From: Flavobacteriaceae bacterium UBA3478
GTDB lineage: Bacteria; Bacteroidota; Bacteroidia; Flavobacteriales; Flavobacteriaceae
DNA: 64,000 nt
Reading direction: 5' to 3'
Assembly (NCBI GenBank): GCA_002381155.1
Contig: DFQX01000087.1
Coordinates: 1,421-65,420 of the forward strand
Numbering within the stretch: position 1 is the stretch's first letter; each line of letters opens with the position of its first letter. Position numbers and translations under genes: made by a program. The notes beneath the pieces were generated by a model. The model had not been told where the DNA came from, did no database searches, and saw nothing but the letters and a program-made list of their open reading frames with translations. Shown piece after piece: positions 1 through 8,797 of this stretch.

Positions 1-1911
1 TTCGAATGGGAGACCATCGAGCCAGACAACCCATGGTCGTATATTGGCTATTGGGGGGATCACCAGATTATCTATCTTCTAAAATTCTTAGAATTCATTC
101 AGCAATACTACCCTGAGAAGTTCGATGAATACTTCAAAGAAGATTCTTTTGTATACGCCAATATCCCTTACCGCATAAAACCTTTTGAAGCTCTTATAGA
201 AGACCCAAAAAACACTATCGATTACGACTACAAAAGAGAGTCTGATATTGAAAAGAGAAGGGAGCAAATCGGAGCCGATGGAGCCTTGCTTACGAATCCA
301 GAAGGGTCAGTTTACCAAGTAAACTTTATTGAAAAGATTTTAGCAACCGTTTTAGCTAAAATATCCAACTACATTCCTGAAGGTGGAATCTGGATGAATA
401 CTCAAAGACCCGAATGGAACGACGCGAACAATGCCCTTGTTGGAAACGGAGTTTCTATGGTAACACTTTATTACCTCAGAAGATTCTTAGCTTTCTTTAA
501 AGAATTAATCAGTCAATCGGCGGTTTCTGAAGTTCAAATCTCGGTAGAACTGAAGAAGTGTTTCGATCAAATTCATAAAACGCTTGAAGACTCAGCTCAT
601 CTTTTAAAAGATTCAATAAATGACCAGCAGCGAATGCAGGTTTTGTCAGGATTAGGAGAAGCAGCTAGTATCTACAGGCAAACTATCTATGATCAGGATT
701 TCTCAGGAAAGAAAACCACCTTTAAAACAAGTGAGTTTTTGACCTTTATAGAGGTTGCTCTAAAACACCTTGAGTATTCTATAGAATCTAACCAGCGTGA
801 AGACCAATTGTATCACGCCTATAACTTAATGACCGTAACTGAAGATAAAGGAGTAGCCATTAGCTACTTACCTGAGATGTTAGAAGGCCAGGTAGCTGTT
901 CTAAGTTCAGGATATCTCGATACCCAGGCAAGTTTAGCCGTGCTCGATGCACTTAAGGCAAGTAAACTCTTTAGAGAGGATCAATACAGCTACGTGCTTT
1001 ATCCGAACAAAACTTTACCTAGATTCCTAGAAAAGAATAACATCAGCCCAATTGAGGTTTCAGAGTCTGAGCTTCTCAGCAAGCTCGTGTTAGAAAGTAA
1101 TAGAGATATAATACTCAAAGATTGCGAAGGTGGATACCATTTCAATGGAAACTTTAAAAACATCCGATTCTTAAGAGATGCTTTGAACAACCTTCCAAAT
1201 CACTATCAAGATTTGGTAGAAAAAGAGCAACCAAAAATCGAAGCTATTTACGAACAAATTTTTAACCATAAAGCCTTTACAGGAAGGTCTGGTACTTTTT
1301 TCGGTTATGAAGGTCTTGGTTCTATTTATTGGCATATGGTATCAAAGCTTAGACTTGCTGCTTATGAGGTGACCAAGAAGGCTATAGACCAATCCGCATC
1401 TGAGGTAATTATTGGTCAATTATTTGATCATTATTTTGAAATTAATGCAGGAATTGGAGTGCACAAATCTCCAGAACTCTATGGAGCTTTCCCTACAGAT
1501 CCCTACTCACATACCCCAGGTGGTAAAGGCGCGCAACAACCGGGAATGACAGGGCAGGTAAAAGAAGATATCCTTTGTCGATTTGGAGAACTAGGGGTTC
1601 GCGTATCCAAGGGAATTTTAAGTTTTGACCCAACTATTATTCCTGATTCTGAGTATTTGAATAACGATCAAGTATTCGAGTACTACGATTTAAATCAATC
1701 CCTACAAAAGGTCGAATTATCAAAAGGATCATTAGCATACACCGTATGTCAAGTACCTATCATCTATACGAAGAATGGAGATGCTAAGATCACAATAGTA
1801 TTAAACGATTTCAGCACAGAGATCATTGAAGGTAATTCGCTCAATAAAAAATACAGTGATGCGATATTCAATCGTTCCGGTGAAATCAAACAACTTATTA
1901 TAAATATCTAA
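1..1911 (+). CDS. Partial phosphorylase-like (alpha/alpha)6-barrel carbohydrate enzyme
   Basis: The frame is open from the first base, so the N-terminus lies outside the window; 636 residues are visible. The family is not securely recognised. The visible part has Trp-rich stretches typical of (alpha/alpha)6-barrel sugar enzymes: YIGYWGDHQ near residue 15, a PEWNDANN motif with W139-N140-D141, and a Gly/Gln-rich stretch GGKGAQQPGMTG near residue 510. The W-N-D-x-x-N pattern recalls GH94-type and related beta-glucan phosphorylases. It ends 4 bp before a GH17-like gene and is probably co-transcribed with it, a sugar symporter and a second GH17. A role in phosphorolysis or hydrolysis of beta-glucan oligosaccharides is inferred from this context. 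It could instead be an unrelated six-hairpin glycosidase. Confidence 0.5.
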   Translation, partial: FEWETIEPDNPWSYIGYWGDHQIIYLLKFLEFIQQYYPEKFDEYFKEDSFVYANIPYRIKPFEALIEDPKNTIDYDYKRESDIEKRREQIGADGALLTNPEGSVYQVNFIEKILATVLAKISNYIPEGGIWMNTQRPEWNDANNALVGNGVSMVTLYYLRRFLAFFKELISQSAVSEVQISVELKKCFDQIHKTLEDSAHLLKDSINDQQRMQVLSGLGEAASIYRQTIYDQDFSGKKTTFKTSEFLTFIEVALKHLEYSIESNQREDQLYHAYNLMTVTEDKGVAISYLPEMLEGQVAVLSSGYLDTQASLAVLDALKASKLFREDQYSYVLYPNKTLPRFLEKNNISPIEVSESELLSKLVLESNRDIILKDCEGGYHFNGNFKNIRFLRDALNNLPNHYQDLVEKEQPKIEAIYEQIFNHKAFTGRSGTFFGYEGLGSIYWHMVSKLRLAAYEVTKKAIDQSASEVIIGQLFDHYFEINAGIGVHKSPELYGAFPTDPYSHTPGGKGAQQPGMTGQVKEDILCRFGELGVRVSKGILSFDPTIIPDSEYLNNDQVFEYYDLNQSLQKVELSKGSLAYTVCQVPIIYTKNGDAKITIVLNDFSTEIIEGNSLNKKYSDAIFNRSGEIKQLIINI

Positions 1912-1915
1912 AATC

Positions 1916-3199
1916 ATGAGAATAGTTAGTTCCTTACCAACAATTGGTAGAATAACTGGATTATTAGGAACCCTCTTCACTCTCCTGTTGGGGTTAATGC
2001 TATTCTCATGCGAAACCAAATCAACAACTATGCAAAGCAAGACTGCTTCAGAACTTTTAGGCAATCCAAATTACCAAGCGATATCCTATGGAGGTTACCG
2101 AAAAGTAAGTAGAGAATTTCAGCCAACCTTAGACCAACTAAAAGAAGATCTAAGAATTCTTCACGCTATGGGAATTAGAATCGTTCGCACCTATAACGTA
2201 CAACTTCCGCATGCCACCAACGTAGTTAAGGCCATTGCTGAGTTAAAAAAGGAAGACTCCAATTTTGAGATGTACGTAATGCTTGGAGCCTGGATCGATT
2301 GTGAAGGAGCATGGACAAGCAGTCCTAACCATGAAAAAGAAGACTACGCCGCAAACAAAGCAGAGATTGAACGCGCAGTAGAACTCACTCGCGCTTATCC
2401 CGATATCATAAAGGTAATCGCGGTAGGAAACGAAGCTATGGTTCATTGGGCAGCCTCTTATTTTGTAAAACCTAATGTAATTCTTGAATGGGTAAATTAT
2501 TTACAAACCTTAAAAACCAATGGAGATCTTCCCAAAGAACTCTGGATCACCAGTTCTGACAATTTCGCCTCGTGGGGAGGAGGTGGATCAGAATATCACA
2601 ATGAGGATTTAAAGCGACTTGCCAAAGCAGTAGATTACGTTTCCATGCATACCTACCCGTTCCATGACACTCATTATAATCCTTCTTTCTGGAATATAAA
2701 AGCAGTGAAGACCTATAAGGATACTAATGACGTGAATAGTCTTCTGATGAAGTCTGCAGTGAATTATAGCAAGATGCAGTACAAGCAAGTGTCCGATTAT
2801 CTAAAATCTATCGGAGTAGATAAGCCCATCCATATCGGTGAGACTGGTTGGGCCAGTAAATCAGATGGATTCTACGGACCAGAAGGATCGAAGGCAGCTG
2901 ACGAATTAAAACAATCCATGTATCATCAGGGAATGCGTGAATGGACAGACACTGAAGGTATTAGCTGTTTCTATTTTGAGGCCTTTGATGAACCTTGGAA
3001 AAGCTCAGCTAACCCCAACGATTCTGAAAATCACTTTGGACTGTTCACCCGTGACGGAAAAGCAAAATACACCTTATGGCATCTAGTGGATTCAGGTGTA
3101 TTTGAAGGTCTTAGTCGTGATGGTAAACCTATAACAAAGTCTTACAACGGAGAGTCTGCATTATTAAATAAGGATGTTCATCTTCCTGTTTTAAAATAA
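1916..3199 (+). CDS. GH17-like glycosidase, lipoprotein
   Basis: Predicted secreted, lipid-anchored glycoside hydrolase of clan GH-A, most like GH17 (beta-1,3-glucanase or transglycosylase fold). The N-terminus is a hydrophobic signal ending in the lipobox LFSC with Cys32. The TIM barrel follows, with the acid/base candidate E173 in VGNEAM, the nucleophile candidate E309 in GETGWAS, and FYFEAFDEPWK near the C-terminus, a GH17 hallmark. It is 427 residues, longer than the cytoplasmic GH17 encoded downstream at 5673. The ATG is 4 bp after the previous stop and 8 bp before the next gene, so it is mid-operon. Substrate is not visible in the sequence; a beta-1,3-linked glucan is the family-based guess. 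Confidence 0.75.
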   Translation: MRIVSSLPTIGRITGLLGTLFTLLLGLMLFSCETKSTTMQSKTASELLGNPNYQAISYGGYRKVSREFQPTLDQLKEDLRILHAMGIRIVRTYNVQLPHATNVVKAIAELKKEDSNFEMYVMLGAWIDCEGAWTSSPNHEKEDYAANKAEIERAVELTRAYPDIIKVIAVGNEAMVHWAASYFVKPNVILEWVNYLQTLKTNGDLPKELWITSSDNFASWGGGGSEYHNEDLKRLAKAVDYVSMHTYPFHDTHYNPSFWNIKAVKTYKDTNDVNSLLMKSAVNYSKMQYKQVSDYLKSIGVDKPIHIGETGWASKSDGFYGPEGSKAADELKQSMYHQGMREWTDTEGISCFYFEAFDEPWKSSANPNDSENHFGLFTRDGKAKYTLWHLVDSGVFEGLSRDGKPITKSYNGESALLNKDVHLPVLK

Positions 3200-3207
3200 A
3201 GAGAACA

Positions 3208-4227
3208 ATGATTAGAAATTTAAAAGCCATAATTCTATTGTTATTCGCAGGGCTGTCTTTTGGTTCTTGCTCGCTCATTGGAGATCAATCAAATATAGTC
3301 GGGGTAAAAGATCATCTGCTCACCATTAACGATAGACCCTTCTTTATAAAGGGTATATGCTATCACCCTGTTGAGAAGGGTCATACGATGAGAAGTTTTG
3401 GGCAAATCGAAAAAGATCTGAAACTAATCAAAGCAGCAGGAGTGAATACCCTAAGAGTTTATGAACCCATAGCGTCAAGAGAAATACTCGATCAAATCTA
3501 CGATGCAGGGCTACGGTTGATCATTAGTTTCGGGTTTAACCAAGGAGGCGTTTATGACCTACAATCTGAGACCTATCTCGATTATGTAGAGATGTTTAAA
3601 TCTCACCCAGCAATTCTTCTATGGGAACTTGGAAACGAATACAACTATCACCCTGAGTGGTTCGGGGGATCGGTAGATTATTGGTATACGGTTCTCAACG
3701 AATCTGCTGCCGCCATCAAACAAATAGACACCAAACATCCTGTAGCTACAGCGCACGGAGAAGTTCCGAGTGAAGACCTCATTCAACGATTAGATCAAAT
3801 TGATCTGTGGGGCTTCAATGTCTACCGATGGGATCAACCTGGTACTGCGCTTGAAGAATTTTCTAAAGTCAGTTCTAAGCCGGTTTATTTCTCAGAGCTT
3901 GGTGCCGATAGCTACATGACCATAGAAAATGAAGGCTACGCTTTAGGTTATAATGAGACCGCACAAGCAGACGCTACTCAAACGATTTTAGATCAAGTAT
4001 TGACACCAAACACAAAGGCGACAGGCGCGATCGTATTTTCATTTACCGACGGATGGTGGAAGGCAGGTTCTCCTGAAACCCAAGATGTGGGCGGATGGAC
4101 TCCAGGAAGTAGTGGAGTCCCTTACGATGCTACTGCAAATGAAGAGTATTGGGGAATCGTTACTTTAGACCGAGAGCAAAAAGAAGCTTATGAGGTCGTT
4201 AAAAAGGCCTTTAAGTCTTTCAGATAG
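3208..4227 (+). CDS. Clan GH-A glycosidase, lipoprotein (GH2 TIM-barrel-like)
   Basis: A 339-residue lipoprotein: signal peptide with Cys21 after SFGS, then a short beta-rich segment and a TIM barrel resembling the catalytic domain of GH2 and related clan GH-A enzymes. The acid/base candidate is E144 in ELGNEYN and the nucleophile candidate E230 in FSELGAD. The start of the barrel (KGICYHPV and NTLRVYEP) matches the usual GH-A strand 1 and 2 pattern. It lacks the sugar-binding and immunoglobulin domains of full GH2 enzymes. It lies between two operon genes for beta-glucan-type enzymes and probably acts in the periplasm or at the outer surface on the same substrate. Exact family is uncertain (GH2-like, GH5-like or a glucanosyltransferase). 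Confidence 0.65.
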   Translation: MIRNLKAIILLLFAGLSFGSCSLIGDQSNIVGVKDHLLTINDRPFFIKGICYHPVEKGHTMRSFGQIEKDLKLIKAAGVNTLRVYEPIASREILDQIYDAGLRLIISFGFNQGGVYDLQSETYLDYVEMFKSHPAILLWELGNEYNYHPEWFGGSVDYWYTVLNESAAAIKQIDTKHPVATAHGEVPSEDLIQRLDQIDLWGFNVYRWDQPGTALEEFSKVSSKPVYFSELGADSYMTIENEGYALGYNETAQADATQTILDQVLTPNTKATGAIVFSFTDGWWKAGSPETQDVGGWTPGSSGVPYDATANEEYWGIVTLDREQKEAYEVVKKAFKSFR

Positions 4228-4247
4228 AAACCAAAACAATTAACGAT

Positions 4248-5669
4248 ATGAGTAATCAAAATTCAAACGGAGCATCTAGCGTTTCAATGGGACAAAAAAT
4301 CGCATTTGGCTTTGGAATGCTCGCCAACCAGATGTTCCCCGCAGCCTTGGGTGTTTTCATCATCGTATTAGTACAGGATCTAGGATTCGCTGCTCTTCTA
4401 TGGGGTATCATCCAATTTGTACCTAGAATATTTGATGCAATCACAGACCCTATCATGGGGTATATCTCAGACAATACCCGATCAAAATGGGGACGTCGAA
4501 GATTATATGTGCTCATCGGAGCTCTCATTATGGGATTAGCTTACATTTTTATGTGGCAGCTTCACAAAGATGATGGCGTGGTTTTTAACTTTATTTATTT
4601 TCTATCCTGGTCACTGGTGTTTTACCTAGGGCTCACCATTTTTAGTGTACCCTATGTAGCTATGGGTTATGAGATTAGTGAAGATTTTCATGAACGCACA
4701 GAAATCATGGCTATCGCACAATTCATAGGGCAATGGGCTTGGGTTATAGCACCATGGTTCTGGGTGGTTTTATACGACCCGAGTTGGTTTCCAGAAGGAG
4801 CCGATCAGGGGGTAAGAGAGCTTTCGATATGGGTGGCAATTCCTTGTACTCTTTTTGCAGCTATACCCGCATTATTTATAAAGACTACGTCTACCCTTGA
4901 TAGAACCGATTTTCAGCCTATCAAGGCGATGAATGTTATCAAAAGTGTCAGAGGCATTTTCTCATCCGCCTTCGAAGCTTTTAAAATCAAGCAGTTCAAA
5001 CAGATTGCATCTGCCACCTTTTTGATTTTTAATTCATTCAATGTCATCGCCGCTTATACCTTTTTGATTATTGTGCATTACTTGTTCAACAGCGACCCTG
5101 CAAGCGCAGGTACCTGGCCAGCAATGCACGGTTCGGTAGGAGCCCTGATTACAACCTTCTTGGTTATACCCATTGTTACCAAAATGTCGAAGAAGCTAGG
5201 AAAGAAAAAGGCCTTTATCATCTCTCAACTGATATCCATTGTCGGATACATTCTGTTCTGGTTCTTGTTTGTACCCGGTAAACCCTATCTATTCCTCTTC
5301 GCACTCCCCTTTCATTCTTTTGGAATCGGAAGTTTATTTACCATTATGATGAGTATGACCGCAGACGTTTGCGATCTTGATGAACTAAATACCGGTAAGC
5401 GAAGAGAAGGCGTTTTAGGAGCTGTATACTGGTGGATGGTAAAATTAGGTTTTGGTATCGCTGCGCTTTTAGGCGGATTCTTTTTATCAGTAGTAGGCTT
5501 CGATGCTGAAAATGTAACCGAATCCTCAATAACAGGAATGCGAATGTTTTATACGCTTCTTCCCATCGCAGGAGTCATTGGTGCAATCTTAATCATGAAA
5601 AACTACGACATCACTGAGGAAAAAGCAGCCCAAATCAAAAAAGAACTTAGCGCTAAAAAAGGAGAATAA
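4248..5669 (+). CDS. GPH-family sugar:cation symporter (MFS)
   Basis: A 473-residue inner-membrane transporter with about twelve hydrophobic segments. The loop after the second segment carries D63, D67-P68, D75 and the triple arginine R83-R85, the signature of the glycoside-pentoside-hexuronide symporters, which bring in saccharides with Na+ or H+. It lies between the secreted glycosidases and a GH17 without signal peptide, so it probably imports the oligosaccharides they release. No SusC/SusD pair is visible here, so outer membrane passage must be encoded elsewhere. The gene ends 3 bp before the next start. Confidence 0.85.
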   Translation: MSNQNSNGASSVSMGQKIAFGFGMLANQMFPAALGVFIIVLVQDLGFAALLWGIIQFVPRIFDAITDPIMGYISDNTRSKWGRRRLYVLIGALIMGLAYIFMWQLHKDDGVVFNFIYFLSWSLVFYLGLTIFSVPYVAMGYEISEDFHERTEIMAIAQFIGQWAWVIAPWFWVVLYDPSWFPEGADQGVRELSIWVAIPCTLFAAIPALFIKTTSTLDRTDFQPIKAMNVIKSVRGIFSSAFEAFKIKQFKQIASATFLIFNSFNVIAAYTFLIIVHYLFNSDPASAGTWPAMHGSVGALITTFLVIPIVTKMSKKLGKKKAFIISQLISIVGYILFWFLFVPGKPYLFLFALPFHSFGIGSLFTIMMSMTADVCDLDELNTGKRREGVLGAVYWWMVKLGFGIAALLGGFFLSVVGFDAENVTESSITGMRMFYTLLPIAGVIGAILIMKNYDITEEKAAQIKKELSAKKGE

Positions 5670-5672
5670 ACC

Positions 5673-6557
5673 ATGTCTATTAGAAGAGATAAAATACAAT
5701 CCTTACTAGGAGTAGATGTTAAGCATCTGAATCAAGAGGATCTCAAAACCTCGAGCCGTAATCTTTTAGAATCTGGAATGCATGGAATTTGCTTTAGCCC
5801 GTATGAGGGTTCGCAGAAGCCTGGAGATCCTATTTCAGAAGAACAAATACGCCGTAAACTTAAGTTGTTGAGACCCTACACTCAGTGGATTAGAACCTTT
5901 TCTTGTACCGAACAAAACGAGACCATACCTAAATTAGCCAAAGAATATGGCTTCAAGACCCTCGTTGGAGCTTGGCTAGGTGAAGATCTCGAGAAAAATG
6001 AGGAGGAATTGCAAGGACTCATCGATCTATGTAACTCAGGGTATGTGGATATAGCCGCTGTCGGTAACGAAGTTATGTATCGCGAGGAACTATCAGAGGA
6101 AAAATTAATCGATTACATTCATCAAGCAAAGCAGAAAATCAAAGGAATTCCGGTTGGATACGTAGATGCCTATTATGAATTCACCGACTATCCGAAAATA
6201 GTAGAGGCTTGCGACGTCATACTGGCCAATTGTTACCCCTATTGGGAGGGTTGTAGTATTGATTATTCTCTCATCTACATGAAACAGATGTACCAGCAAG
6301 CTCAACGAGCAGCTGCGGGCAAACCGGTTATTATTACAGAAACCGGATGGCCTAGTCAGGGCGAATCTCTAGGAGCAGCAGTTCCTGGGTACAACAATGC
6401 ACTAAAGTACTTTATTGATGCAATTTCGTGGTCTAAAAAAGAGGATATACCGATGTTTTATTTTTCATCTTTTGATGAATCATGGAAGGTAAGTGCAGAA
6501 GGAAGTGTTGGAGCCTATTGGGGGTTATGGGATCAAAACCATCAACTCAAATTCTGA
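5673..6557 (+). CDS. Cytoplasmic GH17-family glycosidase
   Basis: A 294-residue, compact GH17-like TIM-barrel protein with no signal peptide. E133 in VGNEVMY is the likely acid/base and E223 in TETGWPSQG the likely nucleophile; the second motif is very close to the classical GH17 signature. FYFSSFDESWK near the C-terminus is the third family mark. It follows the symporter by 3 bp and is the last gene of the operon, so the natural reading is intracellular processing of imported beta-glucan oligosaccharides, perhaps together with the phosphorylase-like protein at the left edge. The stop lies 4 bp from the stop of the opposing photolyase-family gene. Confidence 0.8.
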   Translation: MSIRRDKIQSLLGVDVKHLNQEDLKTSSRNLLESGMHGICFSPYEGSQKPGDPISEEQIRRKLKLLRPYTQWIRTFSCTEQNETIPKLAKEYGFKTLVGAWLGEDLEKNEEELQGLIDLCNSGYVDIAAVGNEVMYREELSEEKLIDYIHQAKQKIKGIPVGYVDAYYEFTDYPKIVEACDVILANCYPYWEGCSIDYSLIYMKQMYQQAQRAAAGKPVIITETGWPSQGESLGAAVPGYNNALKYFIDAISWSKKEDIPMFYFSSFDESWKVSAEGSVGAYWGLWDQNHQLKF

Positions 6558-6561
6558 GGAG

Positions 6562-8046
6562 TTAACTGAACGCGTCACGATTAGGTAAGGTGTGCTTACT
6601 CAGCACCCGTTTAGCATCAGAAACAACTGCAATTTCTTTTTGAAGACGGTAAAGCTTTTCACTGGCTTCTTTTCTCGCCTGATCTAAATCTACGATAGGG
6701 TTTGGATAATCGATCCCCTTTCTGAAGTCGTAAAAGATCTCATCCATCGGAGTAAGCGCTGCAGGATTATGAACGAAAGCTTGAGGCAAGTTAGCTAGTT
6801 CAGGGACCCACTTTAAAATGAAAACTGCATCTGGATCGTGCTTCACACTATTCGATAATGGGCTATAAATTCTAATCTGGTTAATCCCTGTTTCGCCTGC
6901 TTGCATTTGTAGTTGCGGATAATGAATTCCAGGTTCAAAATCTAAAAACTGTCGCGCCAAATGTGGACTAATCACTTGCCAAGGTAGCCAAAGATGGTGA
7001 GTAGCAAAAGAAACTAGAAGTGCACGCATTCTAAAATTAAGATATCCTGTTGCGTTGAGGCATCGCATCGCCGCATCTACAAGTGGCACCCCGGTTAACC
7101 CTTTTTCCCAAGCTTCTAAAAAAATGGTGTTTACTGGCTTGTTCAAGGTGAGATATCCTCGGTTTACCGGCTCGAACTCTATGCGATCTTCCATCTCAAA
7201 TTTTTGAATAAAATGAGCCTGCCAGCGGAGCCTTGATCGAAATGACGATAACGATCTTTTCGGCTTGGCATCCCCATACACCCTTCCCGTAGCTTTAAAC
7301 ACCTCTTTAACAGATAAACATCCAAAGGCGATATATGGAGATAGTCTACTGCAGCTAATTCGAGAATCTAACGGCTTAGAAATATGTTTATTATAATTTT
7401 TGTAGCGCTCGTTTAAAAAGCTGTTTAAATAGCGCAACCCCATATTTCTTCCGCCCTTTTGGCGATCGATAGACCGGTCTTCAGGCAGTGTTAATAGGTT
7501 CATTTCATTCTCTACTTGAGAAAGCATCGTGCTGCTAACGACAGATTTTTTTGACCATAATGGATGTGATATCGAAGATTCCATGAAAGCCTCCCACCGA
7601 TCTCTCCAACCCAATCGATGTTTGAGACCACGCTCTACCCCATTCGTGTTGAACTCTAGCCATGGGATATTTTCTTGTGCTAGTATCCTGGAGAACCTTT
7701 TGTCTCGATCGAAAGTGATTTTTAAACCCGTTTCTCGATAACTATAAACACTAGTTATTTCAAAGGTTTCGCTGAGCCGAATGAAGTTATCTGAAACTGA
7801 GCCATACATCTGTAACACACGAGCATCCACCGATTGTAAAAAACCATCAAAGTCTTTCAAACTCTCAGAAATGAAGTGCCAGTGTCTTGCGCTATAGTGT
7901 TTATCACTGAGCAATATCGGTTCGAAATTATACCAAAAAATTACAGGATAGCCCGAATCAATAGCCGCTGAAATCGGCTCGTGATCTTCCCAACGCAAAT
8001 CACGTTTTAACCAAACTAAAGCAACCTTTGGTCTGTTCTTTCTCAT
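6562..8046 (-). CDS. Cryptochrome/deoxyribodipyrimidine photolyase family protein
   Basis: 494 residues. The N-terminal Rossmann-type photolyase domain opens with ALVWLKRDLRWEDH near residue 9; the C-terminal helical FAD-binding domain has SRLSPYIAFGCLS at 233-245 and NFRMRALLVSF at 337-347. These are photolyase-superfamily motifs, but the second differs from the CPD photolyase form and matches a cryptochrome-like branch common in Bacteroidota. It may repair UV photoproducts or act as a blue-light sensor; sequence alone does not decide. It is divergent from the Crp/Fnr gene, and the 14-bp dyad at 8065-8078 lies 18 bp before its ATG. Confidence 0.85.
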   Translation of the reverse strand: MRKNRPKVALVWLKRDLRWEDHEPISAAIDSGYPVIFWYNFEPILLSDKHYSARHWHFISESLKDFDGFLQSVDARVLQMYGSVSDNFIRLSETFEITSVYSYRETGLKITFDRDKRFSRILAQENIPWLEFNTNGVERGLKHRLGWRDRWEAFMESSISHPLWSKKSVVSSTMLSQVENEMNLLTLPEDRSIDRQKGGRNMGLRYLNSFLNERYKNYNKHISKPLDSRISCSRLSPYIAFGCLSVKEVFKATGRVYGDAKPKRSLSSFRSRLRWQAHFIQKFEMEDRIEFEPVNRGYLTLNKPVNTIFLEAWEKGLTGVPLVDAAMRCLNATGYLNFRMRALLVSFATHHLWLPWQVISPHLARQFLDFEPGIHYPQLQMQAGETGINQIRIYSPLSNSVKHDPDAVFILKWVPELANLPQAFVHNPAALTPMDEIFYDFRKGIDYPNPIVDLDQARKEASEKLYRLQKEIAVVSDAKRVLSKHTLPNRDAFS

Positions 8047-8054
8047 AGCTAGTC

Positions 8055-8062
8055 TAAAGATA
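8055..8062 (-). promoter_or_regulatory. Possible -7 box of the photolyase-family gene
   Basis: TATCTTTA on the minus strand matches TAnnTTTG at seven of eight positions. The predicted start of transcription would be almost at the ATG (8046). The dyad at 8065-8078 would cover the spacer or -33 region of this promoter, so binding there could repress it. Confidence 0.3.
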
Positions 8063-8064
8063 AT

Positions 8065-8078
8065 GTAACATAGGTTAC
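8065..8078. promoter_or_regulatory. Dyad site 1, candidate Crp/Fnr operator
   Basis: GTAAC-ATAG-GTTAC has perfect five-base arms. Crp/Fnr family proteins commonly bind 14-bp dyads with a 4-bp spacer. The site ends 22 bp before the -7 box TACCTTTG at 8101 and lies 83 bp before the regulator ATG. The same layout recurs at 10538, 12051 and 13419. Confidence 0.6.
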
Positions 8079-8100
8079 TAATAAGGATGTTCGCTAATGC

Positions 8101-8136
8101 TACCTTTGAACCACTTTTGATTTTAACCTATTTTTG
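8101..8136 (+). promoter_or_regulatory. Tandem promoters of the Crp/Fnr gene
   Basis: Two -7 boxes are present. TACCTTTG at 8101-8108 lies 22 bp after dyad site 1 and would suit activator-dependent transcription. TATTTTTG at 8129-8136 has a TTG at 8106-8108 exactly 20 bp upstream, a canonical Bacteroidota spacing, and could give basal expression. The ATG is at 8162. Confidence 0.55.
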
Positions 8137-8161
8137 AAAGAACACCTATTCAATAGATAAC

Positions 8162-8794
8162 ATGCTTACCGATCTTCAATCTGTTTATGGATCACTTCTT
8201 GAAGCCTCTCTACTTCAAGAGATCAACCAAGTGGGCACCTACAGACAAATACAGGCAGGAACCGAGATCATCAGACCGGGAGAGTATATTAAAAGTATTC
8301 CCCTTTTAATCTCAGGAGCCATTAAAGTAATTCGTGAGTATGACGACGGAGAAGAACTTCTTCTTTACTATGTCGAAGAAGGAAATACTTGTTCCATGTC
8401 TATGGCCTGCTGCACCGAACAAAAAAGAAGTACCATTAAAGCGATGGCTGAAGTTGACACTCTTTTAATCGTGATTCCTAATCAAAAATTAGAGGAGTGG
8501 ATAGGTAGATATCCGAGATGGAGAAGTTTCATCTTTGCGAGTTATCAAAATCGCCTCGAAGAGATGCTATCTAGTCTTGAGAAAGTAGCGTTTGAACGAT
8601 TAGATGAGAGACTTATTGAGTACCTTAAAGAAAAAGGGAGAATCAATGGTGAAAACAGTATTCACCAAACTCATAAAGAAATCGCAGATGAGCTTCATAG
8701 TTCTCGAGTGGTAATCTCGAGGTTACTTAAAAAATTAGAGAACCTTGGTCATATAAAGCTGCATAGAAACCATATTGAACTTCTTGATCTTTAA
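8162..8794 (+). CDS. Crp/Fnr-family regulator of the sulfur island
   Basis: 210 residues: an N-terminal cyclic-nucleotide-binding-like beta-barrel (about 20-120), a dimerisation helix (about 125-150) and a C-terminal winged helix whose recognition helix contains SSRVVISRLLKKLE. The sensor domain carries C77, C83 and C84 in TCSMSMACC and no N-terminal Fe-S cysteine cluster like that of Fnr. Clustered cysteines beside persulfide-handling genes suggest thiol or persulfide sensing; this is inference. It heads a set of sulfur genes and is followed after 3 bp by a SulP transporter. A dyad upstream suggests autoregulation, and the same dyad appears before three downstream genes. Confidence 0.85.
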   Translation: MLTDLQSVYGSLLEASLLQEINQVGTYRQIQAGTEIIRPGEYIKSIPLLISGAIKVIREYDDGEELLLYYVEEGNTCSMSMACCTEQKRSTIKAMAEVDTLLIVIPNQKLEEWIGRYPRWRSFIFASYQNRLEEMLSSLEKVAFERLDERLIEYLKEKGRINGENSIHQTHKEIADELHSSRVVISRLLKKLENLGHIKLHRNHIELLDL

Positions 8795-8797
8795 GTA

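Noticed and set aside
6562..8046. Photolyase-family gene as an activated member of the sulfur regulon
   Set aside because: The dyad is 18 bp from its ATG, far from the 21-22 bp before a -7 box seen at the other genes; only repression would fit.
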